From Solidesulfovibrio sp. (GTDB lineage: Bacteria; Desulfobacterota; Desulfovibrionia; Desulfovibrionales; Desulfovibrionaceae): a DNA stretch of 64,000 bases. Position 1 is the stretch's first letter, and every line of letters starts with the position of its first letter. Shown here piece after piece: positions 20,015 through 29,319 of the stretch. A program made the position numbers and the translations under genes. The notes under the pieces are model-generated. The model did no database searches. It was not told where the DNA came from and saw only the letters and a program-made list of their open reading frames with translations. Location of the stretch: NCBI RefSeq assembly GCF_038562415.1, contig NZ_JBCFBA010000005.1:65519-129518 (forward strand). The letters are read 5' to 3'.

Positions 20015-20417
20015 GCGGCAACCCAAGGGGCAGCGCCACGACCGTACCGTGTCCTCCTGCGCAAAACCTATGCCGCTCGAACCCCCTTCCCGCGTTTGCC
20101 AAGTTCAGGGGCGTGGTTTGACACGTGAGGCCAGACGGGGCATCTTCCCCTAAAAATGAGGAAGGGCTCGCAGAGCATGCTGTTTCCCCTTTTGAGCGTT
20201 TCGCCTCCTCCCTGCTAAGGGGAGGGGCTTTTCCGGCTCGCGGGCCGCTATCAAACCTGTGACGGAGGCGTCCCGGTTTGATTTTTGTCGCGCCCTGCCT
20301 TCCTGACCCCTCCTTGAATTATCGGACATGCCGCAGGAACGATCCTGTCTCTTTGTGCCGTGATCGCACGGGCCGTTTGCCCGTGGTTCGTGTTCGGTTT
20401 TCCCGGGAGGGAATGAT
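20015..20417. other. Intergenic stretch, nothing recognised
   Basis: About 400 nt lie between the hydrolase and MFS genes. I see no conserved ORF, RNA gene or mobile-element end. A GGGAGG ribosome-binding site for the MFS gene lies at its right end. Confidence 0.5.
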
Positions 20418-21557
20418 ATGCACCGCGCTCTTGCATTGGTGGGACTTTGCCTCGCCGTCTTTCTTGCCATGGTTGGCATGGGTATGGCCGGGCTGGCCCT
20501 GCCGCAAAAGTACATCGCTTTGTCCGGCAGCATGCGTTGCGCCGGCTGGCTGTCGTCGTTTTTTGCCATCGCCTCCATGGCCTGCCAATATCCGGCGGGA
20601 CGCTTGGCGGACAGGTTCGGTTATCGCCCGGTCCTGACCTGCGGGTTTCTTCTGATGGCTGCTGCCGCCGGGGTCTTCGGCCTGGCCGACACGACAACGG
20701 CGATCTACGCCGGTCGGTTTCTTCAGGGAGCCGGAGAAGCGCCCGTGTGGGCATCGGCACCGGCGCTGCTTGGAAGTTTGTATCCCGACAACCGTGGACG
20801 GGCGATGGGGTTTTACAACGCGTCGTTCCACCTCGGCCTCATGCTCGGGCCGATTGCCGGTGCGTGGCAGGCAAGGCGCTTCGGAGGCAACCCCTTTGAC
20901 GCTTTCGCCTGGCTTTGCATCGGAGCCGCAGCCCTGGTCCTGCTCACGGTGCGCACAACGCCGTCTCCTCGGCCTGGACGCGCGACGCCCAACGATGCGT
21001 CCGCGATGGCCCGGTCGCTTTGGCCCGTGGCGTGTTGCCTGCCGCTTTTCGGAGCCGTCTACGGCCTCATCACCAGCAGCATCCCTGTTCATTTCACCAC
21101 GGAAGAAGGTTTCTCGCAAAGCCGGCTTGGAATGTTTTTCTTCTGGCTTTATTCGGGAATCGCGGCAGCGCAATGCATCACAGGCAGGCTTTCCGATCGA
21201 TATGGTCGCAGGCCGTTCATGGCCGGTGGGATGTTGGGAATTGCCGCGGGATTGATTGGACTGTTTACCGGTCCACAGTCGCTTTTCCTGGCCGTTACCA
21301 TCCTGCTGGGGCTCGGATTGGGAACCTTCGCAGTGTCGTCCATGGCCCTGGTCAATGAGTCCGTGGCGCGGGGCAGCCAGGCAACCGCCTCGGGGTATTA
21401 TTATCTGGTGTGGGGGAGCGGGTACTTCGCGGGGCCCTTGCTGGCAAACGGCGTCGGCCTGGAGGCCGGGGCGATAACGTTGGCAACATGCCTTTTCTGT
21501 GCCGCCGTGCTGTGTTGCCGGCAACCCATGAGGCAAGGCGTGTTCCGGCGGCCGTGA
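20418..21557 (+). CDS. MFS transporter
   Basis: This 379-residue carrier has about 12 membrane helices. The loop 2-3 signature GRLADRFGYRPV (residues about 65-75) and its second-half counterpart GRLSDRYGRRPF are both present. It resembles drug/metabolite efflux members of the superfamily. It stands alone between the hydrolase and a HAF-repeat fragment, so the substrate cannot be guessed. Confidence 0.82.
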   Translation: MHRALALVGLCLAVFLAMVGMGMAGLALPQKYIALSGSMRCAGWLSSFFAIASMACQYPAGRLADRFGYRPVLTCGFLLMAAAAGVFGLADTTTAIYAGRFLQGAGEAPVWASAPALLGSLYPDNRGRAMGFYNASFHLGLMLGPIAGAWQARRFGGNPFDAFAWLCIGAAALVLLTVRTTPSPRPGRATPNDASAMARSLWPVACCLPLFGAVYGLITSSIPVHFTTEEGFSQSRLGMFFFWLYSGIAAAQCITGRLSDRYGRRPFMAGGMLGIAAGLIGLFTGPQSLFLAVTILLGLGLGTFAVSSMALVNESVARGSQATASGYYYLVWGSGYFAGPLLANGVGLEAGAITLATCLFCAAVLCCRQPMRQGVFRRP

Positions 21558-21632
21558 TCGCCGAAGGCGCAAGGAGGGGTGGCTGGCGCCTGGCTGGCCA
21601 CCTCGCCCGTTGTACGTCGATCGTCCGAGGGC

Positions 21633-22085
21633 CTATTGCAGCAACAACATCGTAACGGCAGGCGCGGCCTGCATCGGGGTCAGGAGGTAGGCGCGGCTGT
21701 TCCCGCTGTTGGCGACGATTTGCCGTTGGTCGTTGATGCCCGGGGCGTCCACGAGCACTTCGGTTGTCGGCAGGTCTTGCACGAGGCTGTTTAAGTCATA
21801 CATGGTCCCCCCGCTATGGAGGAAGGCGCGGTTGCCGTTGGTCAGGGAGAGCGTGTAACCCACCACCTGGTCGGAAGCGTTGACGCCCATGGCAAAGCTT
21901 TCCACGGCTCCCTCGGTGACGCCCAAGTCCAGCATGCCCCCGTCGCTGTAGAGAAATGCCCGCGTGGTTATTGTGCCGGCTGAGCTGTAACAATAGTCGA
22001 CGACCTGCCCGGAGCTGTTGCTACCGAAAGCGTAGCTTCCAGACGTGTACGGAGCGGGAGAGGGGCGAGCAACAGCCCTACGCAC
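21633..22085 (-). pseudogene. HAF-repeat protein fragment
   Basis: Up to 150 residues contain the extracellular HAF repeat pattern: AFLYSDGGMLDLGV, then ASDQVVGYTLSLTNGNRAFLHSGGTMYDL, then GINDQRQIVANSGNSRAYLLTP. The start of the frame (Arg/Pro-rich, no signal peptide) is not homologous, and intact members are several hundred residues long. The 5' part therefore seems to be lost, leaving a remnant. Confidence 0.65.
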
Positions 22086-22211
22086 CAGAGGCTTGGGCAG
22101 GCGCAGTGACGAAGCCCGGGAGCTTCCCAGCGTGGGCTGGACGTGCCGTCCTTATGAAGTTCTTCACAGGCCGTCAAGGCGTGTACATTTTCGCAAATTT
22201 GTTTGCGGAAG

Positions 22212-23018
22212 TCAGCTGTCACCACCATTTTGAGGGACAGCCGCTCCCTCATCCATTTTTTGAAAGCCCTTCCTGAACACTATCAACGAACAGTTCTTGC
22301 ATATATCCGCACCAGGAAATGTGTTTTCAGGCATCCTCCTCAATCGCTGTTCCAGAAACTCCACCGTCTCTTCCAACCGCGAGGCCGGGATGAAGACATT
22401 CACCTCGCCCCGTTCTGTTTTGCCCGAATTGTAACTGCCCGTACAACTCGGGGTTACGTTAAAACTTTGTTCCCGCCAACAGAACACGCCGCCTCCGCAT
22501 GCGGAAGAGCTTTCACATATCATGGGTCGTAGCGGATGCGTTTTTGTCGCAGCCATGTATTCTACGGCAAGACGGTGTGATTGAAAATTATCACAATAAA
22601 AATGGATGACATGCGGATCCATCACAGCGTTTCCAAGGGGGCCGACGGCGACACCTTGCAGCGAGTCAAGCGGCAGGCGCGGTTTTGAGCCCACAATGAG
22701 TTCCGCCACCTCCCTGCTCGCATACTCTTGCGCCACCGCCTCGATGTCATCCTCGTCAATGCCGGCCCAGCCAAAACTGATTCTGGCATTGTGGCAGCCG
22801 AGTTGCTTCTTTTCCCCGACAACCGTCTGGCCCTGCATTCTCGCGGCGATTTCCCACTGACAATACGTCAACGGCCGGGCGGGAATCACATGGGGAGTGA
22901 TCTCCTTGAAAAGATTCATTTCGTCTTCCGTGGACAGAAACGTAACGGCAATCGGATGATGGTAGAGGTGAAGCTCTCGCATCAAGATATCTTCCATTTC
23001 CCGATAACTGCGGGGCAT
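22212..23018 (-). CDS. DUF169-family protein in the GRE2 operon
   Basis: This 268-residue cytoplasmic protein fits the DUF169 family, whose function is unknown. Conserved Cys clusters are visible in LTYCQWEIAARMQG, QLGCHNARISFG, SSACGGGVFCW, PSCTGSYNSG and ICKNCS, suggesting a metal or Fe-S site. GAGGAGACTGCC precedes the ATG at 23018. It is the last gene of the run GRE2, HesB-like (Cys), HesB-like (Sec), DUF169, so it may support GRE2 or its product pathway. Confidence 0.75.
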   Translation of the reverse strand: MPRSYREMEDILMRELHLYHHPIAVTFLSTEDEMNLFKEITPHVIPARPLTYCQWEIAARMQGQTVVGEKKQLGCHNARISFGWAGIDEDDIEAVAQEYASREVAELIVGSKPRLPLDSLQGVAVGPLGNAVMDPHVIHFYCDNFQSHRLAVEYMAATKTHPLRPMICESSSACGGGVFCWREQSFNVTPSCTGSYNSGKTERGEVNVFIPASRLEETVEFLEQRLRRMPENTFPGADICKNCSLIVFRKGFQKMDEGAAVPQNGGDS

Positions 23019-23154
23019 GGCAGTCTCCTCGAATAGGGCAAGGGCCCGGCGGGCCAGAAGGCCGTCCGCTCCACGGCGACAACCGGAGCCGGGTGCGTCC
23101 TTAACCGGGGCCCTGCTCAATGCAGGCGTTTCATTGGAAATCGGGACAGGCGGG

Positions 23155-23442
23155 TCAATCCAGCGCAACCACCACAGGCATCCGGCTCTTATCAAGGGAG
23201 ACGGAAAAATGGGTACCGTATTGGTCCGCAAGTTCCTTGTCGATGACAAAAGGCAGGGATTCTGCTTCGCCTATCACGTCATTGGCCTCACGCGTATCAA
23301 TGCTCAGCCTGAGCATGATTCTGCTGTCTCAGGCGCAGCCGCACCGCGTCTCGCGTAGGCGCAGGCACGAGGAGTCCCCTTCCTTGTCGAGAAGGGCCTG
23401 GAGCCGGGCCACCGCTTCCGCGGTCAGGGCAATATGAAGCAT
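23155..23442 (-). CDS. HesB-like selenoprotein with in-frame UGA (GRE2 operon)
   Basis: Read from ATG 23442 to TGA 23155 this encodes 95 residues if the in-frame TGA at 23329-23331 (codon 38) is selenocysteine. The context is RCGCAU-DSRIMLRLSID. It aligns without gaps with GSAC-KSKIVLRLSID of the neighbouring Cys paralogue, so UGA stands exactly at the conserved Cys. Homology continues through the whole downstream part (SLPFVIDKELADQYGTHFSVSLDK), so the reading frame is under selection past the TGA. A palindromic hairpin starts 12 nt after the UGA, as in bacterial SECIS elements. AAAGGA precedes the start. HesB-like selenoproteins are a known group; their function is not established. Confidence 0.82.
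23300..23316 (-). promoter_or_regulatory. Predicted bacterial SECIS hairpin
   Basis: ATGCTCAGGCTGAGCAT is a perfect palindrome around a central G (8-bp stem, or 6 bp with an AGGCT loop) beginning 12 nt after the UGA. The Cys paralogue has a diverged, non-palindromic sequence at the same place. The second UGA gene (48782) shares the 12-mer core. Confidence 0.75.
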
Positions 23443-23462
23443 GCCGCAGTGTCCTTTAATGC

Positions 23463-23502
23463 GGCGCAGGTCCGCGGTTCGCGGACCCCCCAGACCTGCG
23501 CC
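23463..23502 (-). repeat. Hairpin between the two HesB-like genes of the GRE2 operon
   Basis: Arms GGCGCAGGTC (23463-23472) and its complement (23493-23502) enclose an alternative inner stem around GGTCCGCG. It lies between the Cys and Sec HesB-like genes and could tune relative expression. Confidence 0.55.
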
Positions 23503-23532
23503 GGCGTCCGGTGAGTGGGAAATGGTTGCGAG

Positions 23533-23817
23533 CTACTCCAGGGGCTTCACGTCAAAGCTCTGGTGCTCGTCCAGAACGACGGAAAAATTCTCTCCGTACT
23601 GCTCCACCAACTCCTTGTTGATGACGAACGGCAGGGATTGCGCCTGGCCTTCCACGTCATCATCCTCGCGTTCGTCGATACTGAGCCTAAGCACAATCTT
23701 GCTTTTGCAGGCGGAGCCGATCTTCGTTTCCCGCACGCGGACGACGGCGTCCGCGCCTTCCTGGTTGAGCAGGAATTTGAGCTTGTCCGCAACTTCGCTG
23801 GCCATGGAGATCTGCAT
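23533..23817 (-). CDS. HesB-like small protein, Cys form (GRE2-associated)
   Basis: This 94-residue protein starts MQISMASEVADKLKFLLNQEGADAVVRVRETKIG. The key segment SACKSKIVLRLSIDERE carries the Cys that is replaced by UGA in the next gene. The C-terminal half LPFVINKELVEQYGENFSVVLD closely matches that paralogue. It lacks the CG.C ligands of IscA-type carriers. It lies 66 nt after GRE2 in the same operon, with AAAGGA before its start. Confidence 0.78.
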   Translation of the reverse strand: MQISMASEVADKLKFLLNQEGADAVVRVRETKIGSACKSKIVLRLSIDEREDDDVEGQAQSLPFVINKELVEQYGENFSVVLDEHQSFDVKPLE

Positions 23818-23844
23818 ACGAAATATCCTTTTCCAGGCAGGCCA

Positions 23845-23859
23845 GCGGCCTCAGGCCGC
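23845..23859 (-). repeat. Small GC-rich hairpin after GRE2
   Basis: GCGGCC-TGA-GGCCGC lies 25 nt after the GRE2 stop and before the HesB-like gene, in the same relative position as the hairpin after GRE1. Confidence 0.5.
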
Positions 23860-23883
23860 CGGACTTCGCCGTATTGAGATGAG

Positions 23884-26319
23884 TTACATGGTGGCCGCGT
23901 ACTGAGTGCGCTTGATGATTTCGTTTTGCACACCCTGGTCCAGGCGGGTGAAGTACGCACTGAACCCGGCCACGCGCACGACGAGGTCCTTGTAGTTCTC
24001 CGGATGCGCCTGGGCTTCGCGCAACGTGTCGGAGCTGACGCAGTTGAACTGCACGTGGGAGCCGCCCAGGTCGAAGTAGGTCTTGACCAGGGTGAGCAGG
24101 TTTCGCGCCCCGGCCGGTCCTTCCAGGGCGGACGGCAGGAACTTCACGTTGAGGTGGTTGCAGTTGTTGCGGGTGGTGTCGATGGCCTGGGCCGCCGACT
24201 TGAGCAGGGCCGTGACGCCTTCCACGTCGGTGCCGGGCATGGCGGACACGCTCGCGTCGGTCAGGGCCACGCCCTTTTTGCGGCCGTTGGGCAAGGCGCC
24301 GGTCATGGGCGCGAAGTAGTTGTGGAACGACAGGGAGAAGGGATCCATATGCGCTTCGTAGTCGAAGAAATCCGTGCCCGAGTCGCGGTAGATCTTCTCG
24401 ATGTCGCGCATCATGCGGCGCACGAAGGCGTCCACTTCCGGATAGTCGTTGCCGTGCTTGGGCGCTTCGTAGCACATCGTGCGGATGTCCTCGTGGCCTT
24501 CGAAATTGACCTTCAGGGCGTCCAGCAACTGCGCCCAGGGCAGCTGCTTCGTGTCATAGACGAGGTGCTTGATGGCGTAGAGCGAGTTGGCCGCGTCCAT
24601 GCCGCCGGTGGTGATGCACAGGGACTGGGCGTACAGAGGGCCTCCCTGCTCCTCGTACAGCCCCTTTTCCAGGCAGCCGTCGATGACGCAGGAGCGGAAG
24701 ATGCTCGGCACCACCTCTTCCCGGGTCATGTTGCCCAGGTCGCTGATGCGACGCTGCACCAGGAAGCCGTGGACCATATGCTTGAGGTAGGCCTGGTAGA
24801 GGTCCTCGAAAGTGGCGAAGGTTTCCGGTTTGCCAACCGGGGGAAAGAGCTGCTTTTTGATGTGGGGGTCATAGCCGTCGTTGAGCGTCAGCTCCACGAT
24901 CTTGGGCAGGTTCGGCTGGCCTTCGAAGGTCACGTACGACCCCTTGCCGGCCATGCCGGTGCCCACGCAGCCGAAGATGACGGGACAGGTGCGGGCTTCG
25001 TCCAGGGTGACGCCCCGGCTGGCGAACCGCACCAGCGAACGCTGGATGGCCACGTTGGCATTCATGAGTTGGGGCTGGCCGGTGCCGCCACGGATGACGT
25101 CGATGGCCTTGTCCAGATAGGCTTGGGACATCTTGGGGTGATAAAACAGCGCCAGGGTGGGCTGGATGTTCTTCATGGCAATCTGGGTGTCCATGAGCAA
25201 CTCTTCCAGTTCCGTGCTGGCATCGTCTCCCTCGGCGGTATAGCCTCCCAGGGAGATGGTTTGGCCGGTGTGGCCGGACAGGGCCAGCGTATAGGCCGCG
25301 CCCTGGTACACGGCGATTTCCAAGTGCTTGACCCACTGGAACTTGAGCAGGATCAGAGCCTGGTCCCGGGTGAGGGTTCCCGCGTCCATGTCCTTTTTGT
25401 AAAAGGGGTCCATGTACTGGCCGTAGCGGCCGGGAGAGGTGCCGCAACCGGCCTGCTCGATTTCGATGGCCAGATGGGTGAACCAGAAGGCCTGGACGGC
25501 TTCGCGGAAGTTTCGGGCCGGGAATTCCGGCACGCGACGGCAGACGGCGGCGATTTCCAGCAACTCGGCCTTGGCTTTCGGATCGCTTTCGGCGGCGGCG
25601 GTGGCCTCGGCCAGATCGGCATAGCGATGGGCGTAGGCGACGATGGCGCCAAGGGCTATCTTGCAGGCGCGATAGAATTCGAGTTTGCTGATGTTGCAGG
25701 CCTTCTTCGGCAGGGCCTGCATATGCGCCTCGATTTCCTTCAGAATGCCGGAAATCCCTTTTTGCAGCACCTTCTCGTAGTTGCAGGCGCCGGAACCGGT
25801 GCTGTTGTCATTGACGGGGTACAGCCAACCGGATTTGACGAGGAGCTCGGCGTTTTCGCCGTAGATCTCCTTGTACAGCGTATTGGCACGGTCATAGGTG
25901 GTGCGCCCCTTCCACTGTTTGTAGACGGACTTCAGCAAATCCTCCGTCTCCTTGGGAATGCTCACCTCGCCCAGGGAGGACATCTTGACCATGTCGATTT
26001 CGTCTTTGATCCAGTTGACCTGCCACTCGGGATAGGCATACACGCCGGCACGTATGCCGGTCATGGTGCCAACGATGGGGTTTCCGTCGAGAAAGATATT
26101 CTTTTGTGTCAGCAGGCGTTCCAGCAGTTTGGCACGAATCACGACGATGGGCTCGCCCTTGCATTCCTCATACACCTGCATGAGAAATTCGAGACGTTGA
26201 GGATCCATCTTCTGCGGAGCTTCCAAAAGAAAGCTCTTAAGTTCCTTGATACGCGCATCCGTGGTTTCCCAGTTCAAACTGTAGCCAGAATCCTGGGTTT
26301 CCTTGTCGTCCAATAACAT
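23884..26319 (-). CDS. Glycyl radical enzyme 2 (CVGTG-type, substrate unknown)
   Basis: This 811-residue enzyme has the radical Gly at about 785 (VRVAGFSAYFTRL). The presumed thiyl Cys is at about 451 in IFGCVGTGMAGKG, again with Gly where dehydratase-type enzymes have Glu. It is a clear paralogue of GRE1: both have EQAGCG-SPGR-GQ, SGHTG-TISLGG, the same CVGTG loop and the same length, but differ in most other residues, so substrates may differ. AAGGAG precedes the start. It is first in an operon with two HesB-like genes and DUF169. No activase is downstream; the nearest is at 29320 on the other strand, beyond the divergent regulator. Confidence 0.9.
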   Translation of the reverse strand: MLLDDKETQDSGYSLNWETTDARIKELKSFLLEAPQKMDPQRLEFLMQVYEECKGEPIVVIRAKLLERLLTQKNIFLDGNPIVGTMTGIRAGVYAYPEWQVNWIKDEIDMVKMSSLGEVSIPKETEDLLKSVYKQWKGRTTYDRANTLYKEIYGENAELLVKSGWLYPVNDNSTGSGACNYEKVLQKGISGILKEIEAHMQALPKKACNISKLEFYRACKIALGAIVAYAHRYADLAEATAAAESDPKAKAELLEIAAVCRRVPEFPARNFREAVQAFWFTHLAIEIEQAGCGTSPGRYGQYMDPFYKKDMDAGTLTRDQALILLKFQWVKHLEIAVYQGAAYTLALSGHTGQTISLGGYTAEGDDASTELEELLMDTQIAMKNIQPTLALFYHPKMSQAYLDKAIDVIRGGTGQPQLMNANVAIQRSLVRFASRGVTLDEARTCPVIFGCVGTGMAGKGSYVTFEGQPNLPKIVELTLNDGYDPHIKKQLFPPVGKPETFATFEDLYQAYLKHMVHGFLVQRRISDLGNMTREEVVPSIFRSCVIDGCLEKGLYEEQGGPLYAQSLCITTGGMDAANSLYAIKHLVYDTKQLPWAQLLDALKVNFEGHEDIRTMCYEAPKHGNDYPEVDAFVRRMMRDIEKIYRDSGTDFFDYEAHMDPFSLSFHNYFAPMTGALPNGRKKGVALTDASVSAMPGTDVEGVTALLKSAAQAIDTTRNNCNHLNVKFLPSALEGPAGARNLLTLVKTYFDLGGSHVQFNCVSSDTLREAQAHPENYKDLVVRVAGFSAYFTRLDQGVQNEIIKRTQYAATM

Positions 26320-26378
26320 TTGGCTGTCTCCTTTGTCATTGAGTGAGGAACATTGCCTCTCGCTCCGATTTCACCCAA

Positions 26379-26394
26379 AGCAAGGGGTATGCCA
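26379..26394 (-). promoter_or_regulatory. Sigma-54 promoter of GRE2
   Basis: On the minus strand TGGCATACCCCTTGCT fits the -24/-12 pattern TGGCAY-N5-TTGCW. It lies 59 nt before the GRE2 start codon. Confidence 0.85.
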
Positions 26395-26567
26395 CAAAAA
26401 ATACTTTTACATTTCAGTATATTGCCCGACTTTTGCCGCAATCTCCATAAGTGAATTGATGGGCAGGCCGTGCGACGGGGCGAAACCCTTGAACGATACC
26501 TTGATAACAAGCTTGAATTATTTATATAAATAGCGAATCCCCACTCCGAGGGCGTGAACAGATCGTA

Positions 26568-26595
26568 CCGGAATCGATACAATTCACGATTCCGG
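26568..26595. promoter_or_regulatory. Candidate enhancer site for the locus 2 activator
   Basis: A perfect 9-bp inverted repeat, CCGGAATCG and CGATTCCGG, is separated by 10 nt. It lies about 175 bp upstream of the GRE2 sigma-54 promoter and in front of the divergent activator gene. Binding by that activator is inference. The rest of the 26395-26955 spacer holds no recognisable gene. Confidence 0.45.
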
Positions 26596-26790
26596 ATGGC
26601 CAGGCACATCCCGACGTCCGCCCCGGAGGCCCGACGCTTGCGAATGCCCCAACGGCATCGAACGCTCACCTGAATATTCCACTGCCATCATTCCGTTTTC
26701 AGGCCTTCCGACCAGGGCGATCGGCCACACGAAAGCATTGCGCCGCGTGATTCCACAGGCCGGGCGAGTCGGGGCGCATCGCCTCCTCCC

Positions 26791-26819
26791 TTGACAGGCG
26801 CTTCTTTTCAATCTAGTTT
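26791..26819 (+). promoter_or_regulatory. Possible sigma-70 promoter of the locus 2 activator
   Basis: TTGACA at 26791 is followed after 17 nt by TAGTTT, a weak -10 match. It points toward the activator gene starting at 26956. Confidence 0.3.
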
Positions 26820-26955
26820 GAAAAAAATTTACTTAAATAACAGTGGGTTTTGCGCCACACCCCCTCTTGCCGAACACAGCACAGATGCTTGAACGATCAT
26901 ATAGTGTAGGGTGAACGAATTCGTCGCAATCACCATGCGTAACCCAGGAAAGCGT

Positions 26956-28407
26956 ATGCAATTGCATAACTTCGACAACCCGAAGTCATTGGAAGACCTT
27001 GCCGGGAGCGCCTATACCAGCGTATTCGAGCTTCTCCACACTGGCATTTCCATCATGTCCGCCGAAGGCTATTTTCTGTACTCCAACAAAGCCTTTCTGG
27101 AGATGTTCAATCTTCCGGCAGATGTGTACGGAAAACATGTGTCTGACTTTTTTCTTACCGCCGAACAAGGCGTCATGACCACCATCCGCACGCGTAAAAT
27201 GACCATCTGTTCCAGCGTGACCAATAACAATGCGCAAGGGGTTTCTTTTCGTTATCCGCTTCTGGATGACAATGGCAAACTGCTTGGGGTGATCATCGAA
27301 AGCATCTCGACCAGCATCGACAAGGAAAAGCTGCTGTCGTTGCTGGAAACAGTCCGCAACCTTGAGGAAAAGGTCGATTATTTCGAACGCAAGTCACAAA
27401 AAAAACCTGGAATGCTGTATACTTTCGACAGCATTGTCGGGGAAAGCGACCCCATGGAGGCCATGAAAAAGCGCGGCCGTCGTTTTGCCAGAAGCAATGA
27501 GCCCATTTTGCTGTTCGGGGAAAGCGGCACCGGCAAGGAACTCATCGCTCAGGCGCTGCATTCCTCAAGCGAACGCGCCGGCAAGCCCTTCGTGACGGTC
27601 AACTGCGCCGCCCTGCCCCATGACCTCATGGAATCGGAGCTTTTCGGCTACGGCACGGGCGCCTTCACGGGCGCCAAGTCCGGCGGCATGAAAGGGAAAT
27701 TCGAACTGGCCGACAAGGGGACCATCTTCCTGGATGAAATCGGCGAAACGTCCATGCCCATGCAGGCCAAGCTCCTGCGCGTGCTGGAAAGCGGAGAAAT
27801 CCAAAAAATCGCCCACTCCGGGCGGCTGCATTCGGATTTTCGCCTCATCGCGGCGACCAACAAGAATCTGGCGCAGCTTGTGGAAGAGGGGACGTTCCGC
27901 GAGGATTTGTACCATCGGCTCAATATCCTCGAACTGGACATCCCTCCCTTGCGGGAGCGCATCAGCGACATCCCGCTGCTGACCCGCCATTTCATCGGGC
28001 AGATCATGGGGCACAAGCGAGCCCGGGAAATCCACATCTCCAACGAGCTCTACCGGGTCTTCGGGATCTATCCATGGCGCGGCAACGTGCGCGAACTCAA
28101 AAACGTGCTCACCTCCGCCCTCTACACCTTGGAAGGTGACGGGGACATATTGACCCTGCGGCATCTGCCGGAGCGATTCCTCCGGGAACTGCGTAGCGAC
28201 CGCCCCGAATCCCGCGAGGAACTCCCGCTGGAAGCCCCGGACCTGGCCAAGGCCGGCGCCCAGGCCGAACGCAAGACCCTCATGTCCGTCCTGGCCAGCA
28301 CGGAATACAACAAGACGCTGGCGGCGCGCGTTCTCGGCATCTCCCGCAACAAGCTGTACAAGAAAATGCGCGATCTCGGCCTGCGTGCCCCCGCGCACGA
28401 GTCCTAA
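26956..28407 (+). CDS. PAS-domain sigma-54-dependent activator of GRE locus 2
   Basis: This 483-residue activator has a PAS sensor (about residues 20-130, [23 protein letters not shown]) and a short coiled coil. The AAA+ domain follows with Walker A GESGTGKE and GAFTGA. A Fis-type HTH ends the protein ([20 protein letters not shown]). The start at 26956 is chosen for its AGGAAA site; a GTG at 26911 and an ATG at 26935 lack one. It lies between GRE2 (divergent) and an activase operon, both with sigma-54 promoters, so it probably controls both. It lacks the PrpR-type domain of the locus 1 activator, so its signal differs. Confidence 0.9.
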   Translation: MQLHNFDNPKSLEDLAGSAYTSVFELLHTGISIMSAEGYFLYSNKAFLEMFNLPADVYGKHVSDFFLTAEQGVMTTIRTRKMTICSSVTNNNAQGVSFRYPLLDDNGKLLGVIIESISTSIDKEKLLSLLETVRNLEEKVDYFERKSQKKPGMLYTFDSIVGESDPMEAMKKRGRRFARSNEPILLFGESGTGKELIAQALHSSSERAGKPFVTVNCAALPHDLMESELFGYGTGAFTGAKSGGMKGKFELADKGTIFLDEIGETSMPMQAKLLRVLESGEIQKIAHSGRLHSDFRLIAATNKNLAQLVEEGTFREDLYHRLNILELDIPPLRERISDIPLLTRHFIGQIMGHKRAREIHISNELYRVFGIYPWRGNVRELKNVLTSALYTLEGDGDILTLRHLPERFLRELRSDRPESREELPLEAPDLAKAGAQAERKTLMSVLASTEYNKTLAARVLGISRNKLYKKMRDLGLRAPAHES

Positions 28408-28632
28408 CCGGACACCCGGCGCAGTCCGTAGCGTGCCTTCCCCGCCGCGGGCAAGGCACGTTGCGCCGCGCACCCGCCAAGCCTGCCTCGCTGCCTTTCC
28501 GGGCATGAAGCCGGAGCGGACCGATTGGGCGGACGGCCGGCGCACGCCTCCCGGCCGCGTTCGACGGCCACCCGCACCGTCGCGCCATCCGCGCCGACGG
28601 ACGCACATCCCCCGCTTGGCAGACAATGTCTA

Positions 28633-28657
28633 ACCACCTGGACAAAGGTGGTTTTTT
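28633..28657 (+). terminator. Rho-independent terminator after the locus 2 activator
   Basis: ACCACCT (28633-28639) pairs with AGGTGGT (28646-28652), followed by six T. It lies 225 nt after the gene; the space between holds no conserved ORF. Confidence 0.8.
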
Positions 28658-28955
28658 CTTCTCCATCCGGTGTCCTGGCGCCCTTTGCGCACGCTGCGGG
28701 CCTCGAAGAGGCACCGCGGCGCAATAACGGCCGGCCAGGGCCGGCCTTCGGGCATCTGGTACAAATCGCACTCCTTTCGTGACAACTTGCCTAGGCCTTC
28801 CCATAACTTTGAAAAACATATCTCCATAAATTCAGTATATTAGCAAACAAGCCAGAGACGGACCGCATCAGACCAGCCAGCGCTTTCCTGCGGCCGAAGC
28901 GGGCGCACAGCCAATTTTTCCATTCTATCCTTTCAAAATCACTGAGTATTTTGTT

Positions 28956-28971
28956 CGGCACACGCCTTGCA
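28956..28971 (+). promoter_or_regulatory. Sigma-54 promoter of the activase/MFS operon
   Basis: CGGCACACGCCTTGCA matches the -24/-12 consensus except for the first base. It faces the activase gene but lies 348 nt before its start codon, leaving a long leader (28972-29319) in which I see no conserved ORF. Confidence 0.8.
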
Positions 28972-29319
28972 AAGACCAAAGCCACAACGAGGCGGAAAGT
29001 CCGCACGGGCAGCGTTGAAAATCGTCCGCGTAAACCGTGGCAGGCTCGAGCGGAGAGCGACGGACGAGAACCCCGGAAGCGCTTCCCGAACCGGACCAGG
29101 CAGACGCGCGGGGCGTTTGCGGCCATGCGGCCAGCGCTTCGCCGGCGTGACATGGGAGCGGATCATCAACGGGCGGCATGTCATGGAGAGTATCCGACCG
29201 CCGCTGTCCCCGCCGGCCGTTGCGAACGGAAGGCCATGCGCGGTCGGCCTGCGGTCCGGCTGGCGACACTCCGCCTCAAGGCCACGCTCATGATTCAAGG
29301 GGATGAAGGAGTGGAAGGA

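Noticed and set aside
23329-23331. In-frame TGA in the HesB-like gene read as a pseudogene stop
   Set aside because: Similarity to the Cys paralogue continues in the same frame to the end, the TGA falls on the conserved Cys, a SECIS-like hairpin follows, and a second gene shows the same arrangement.
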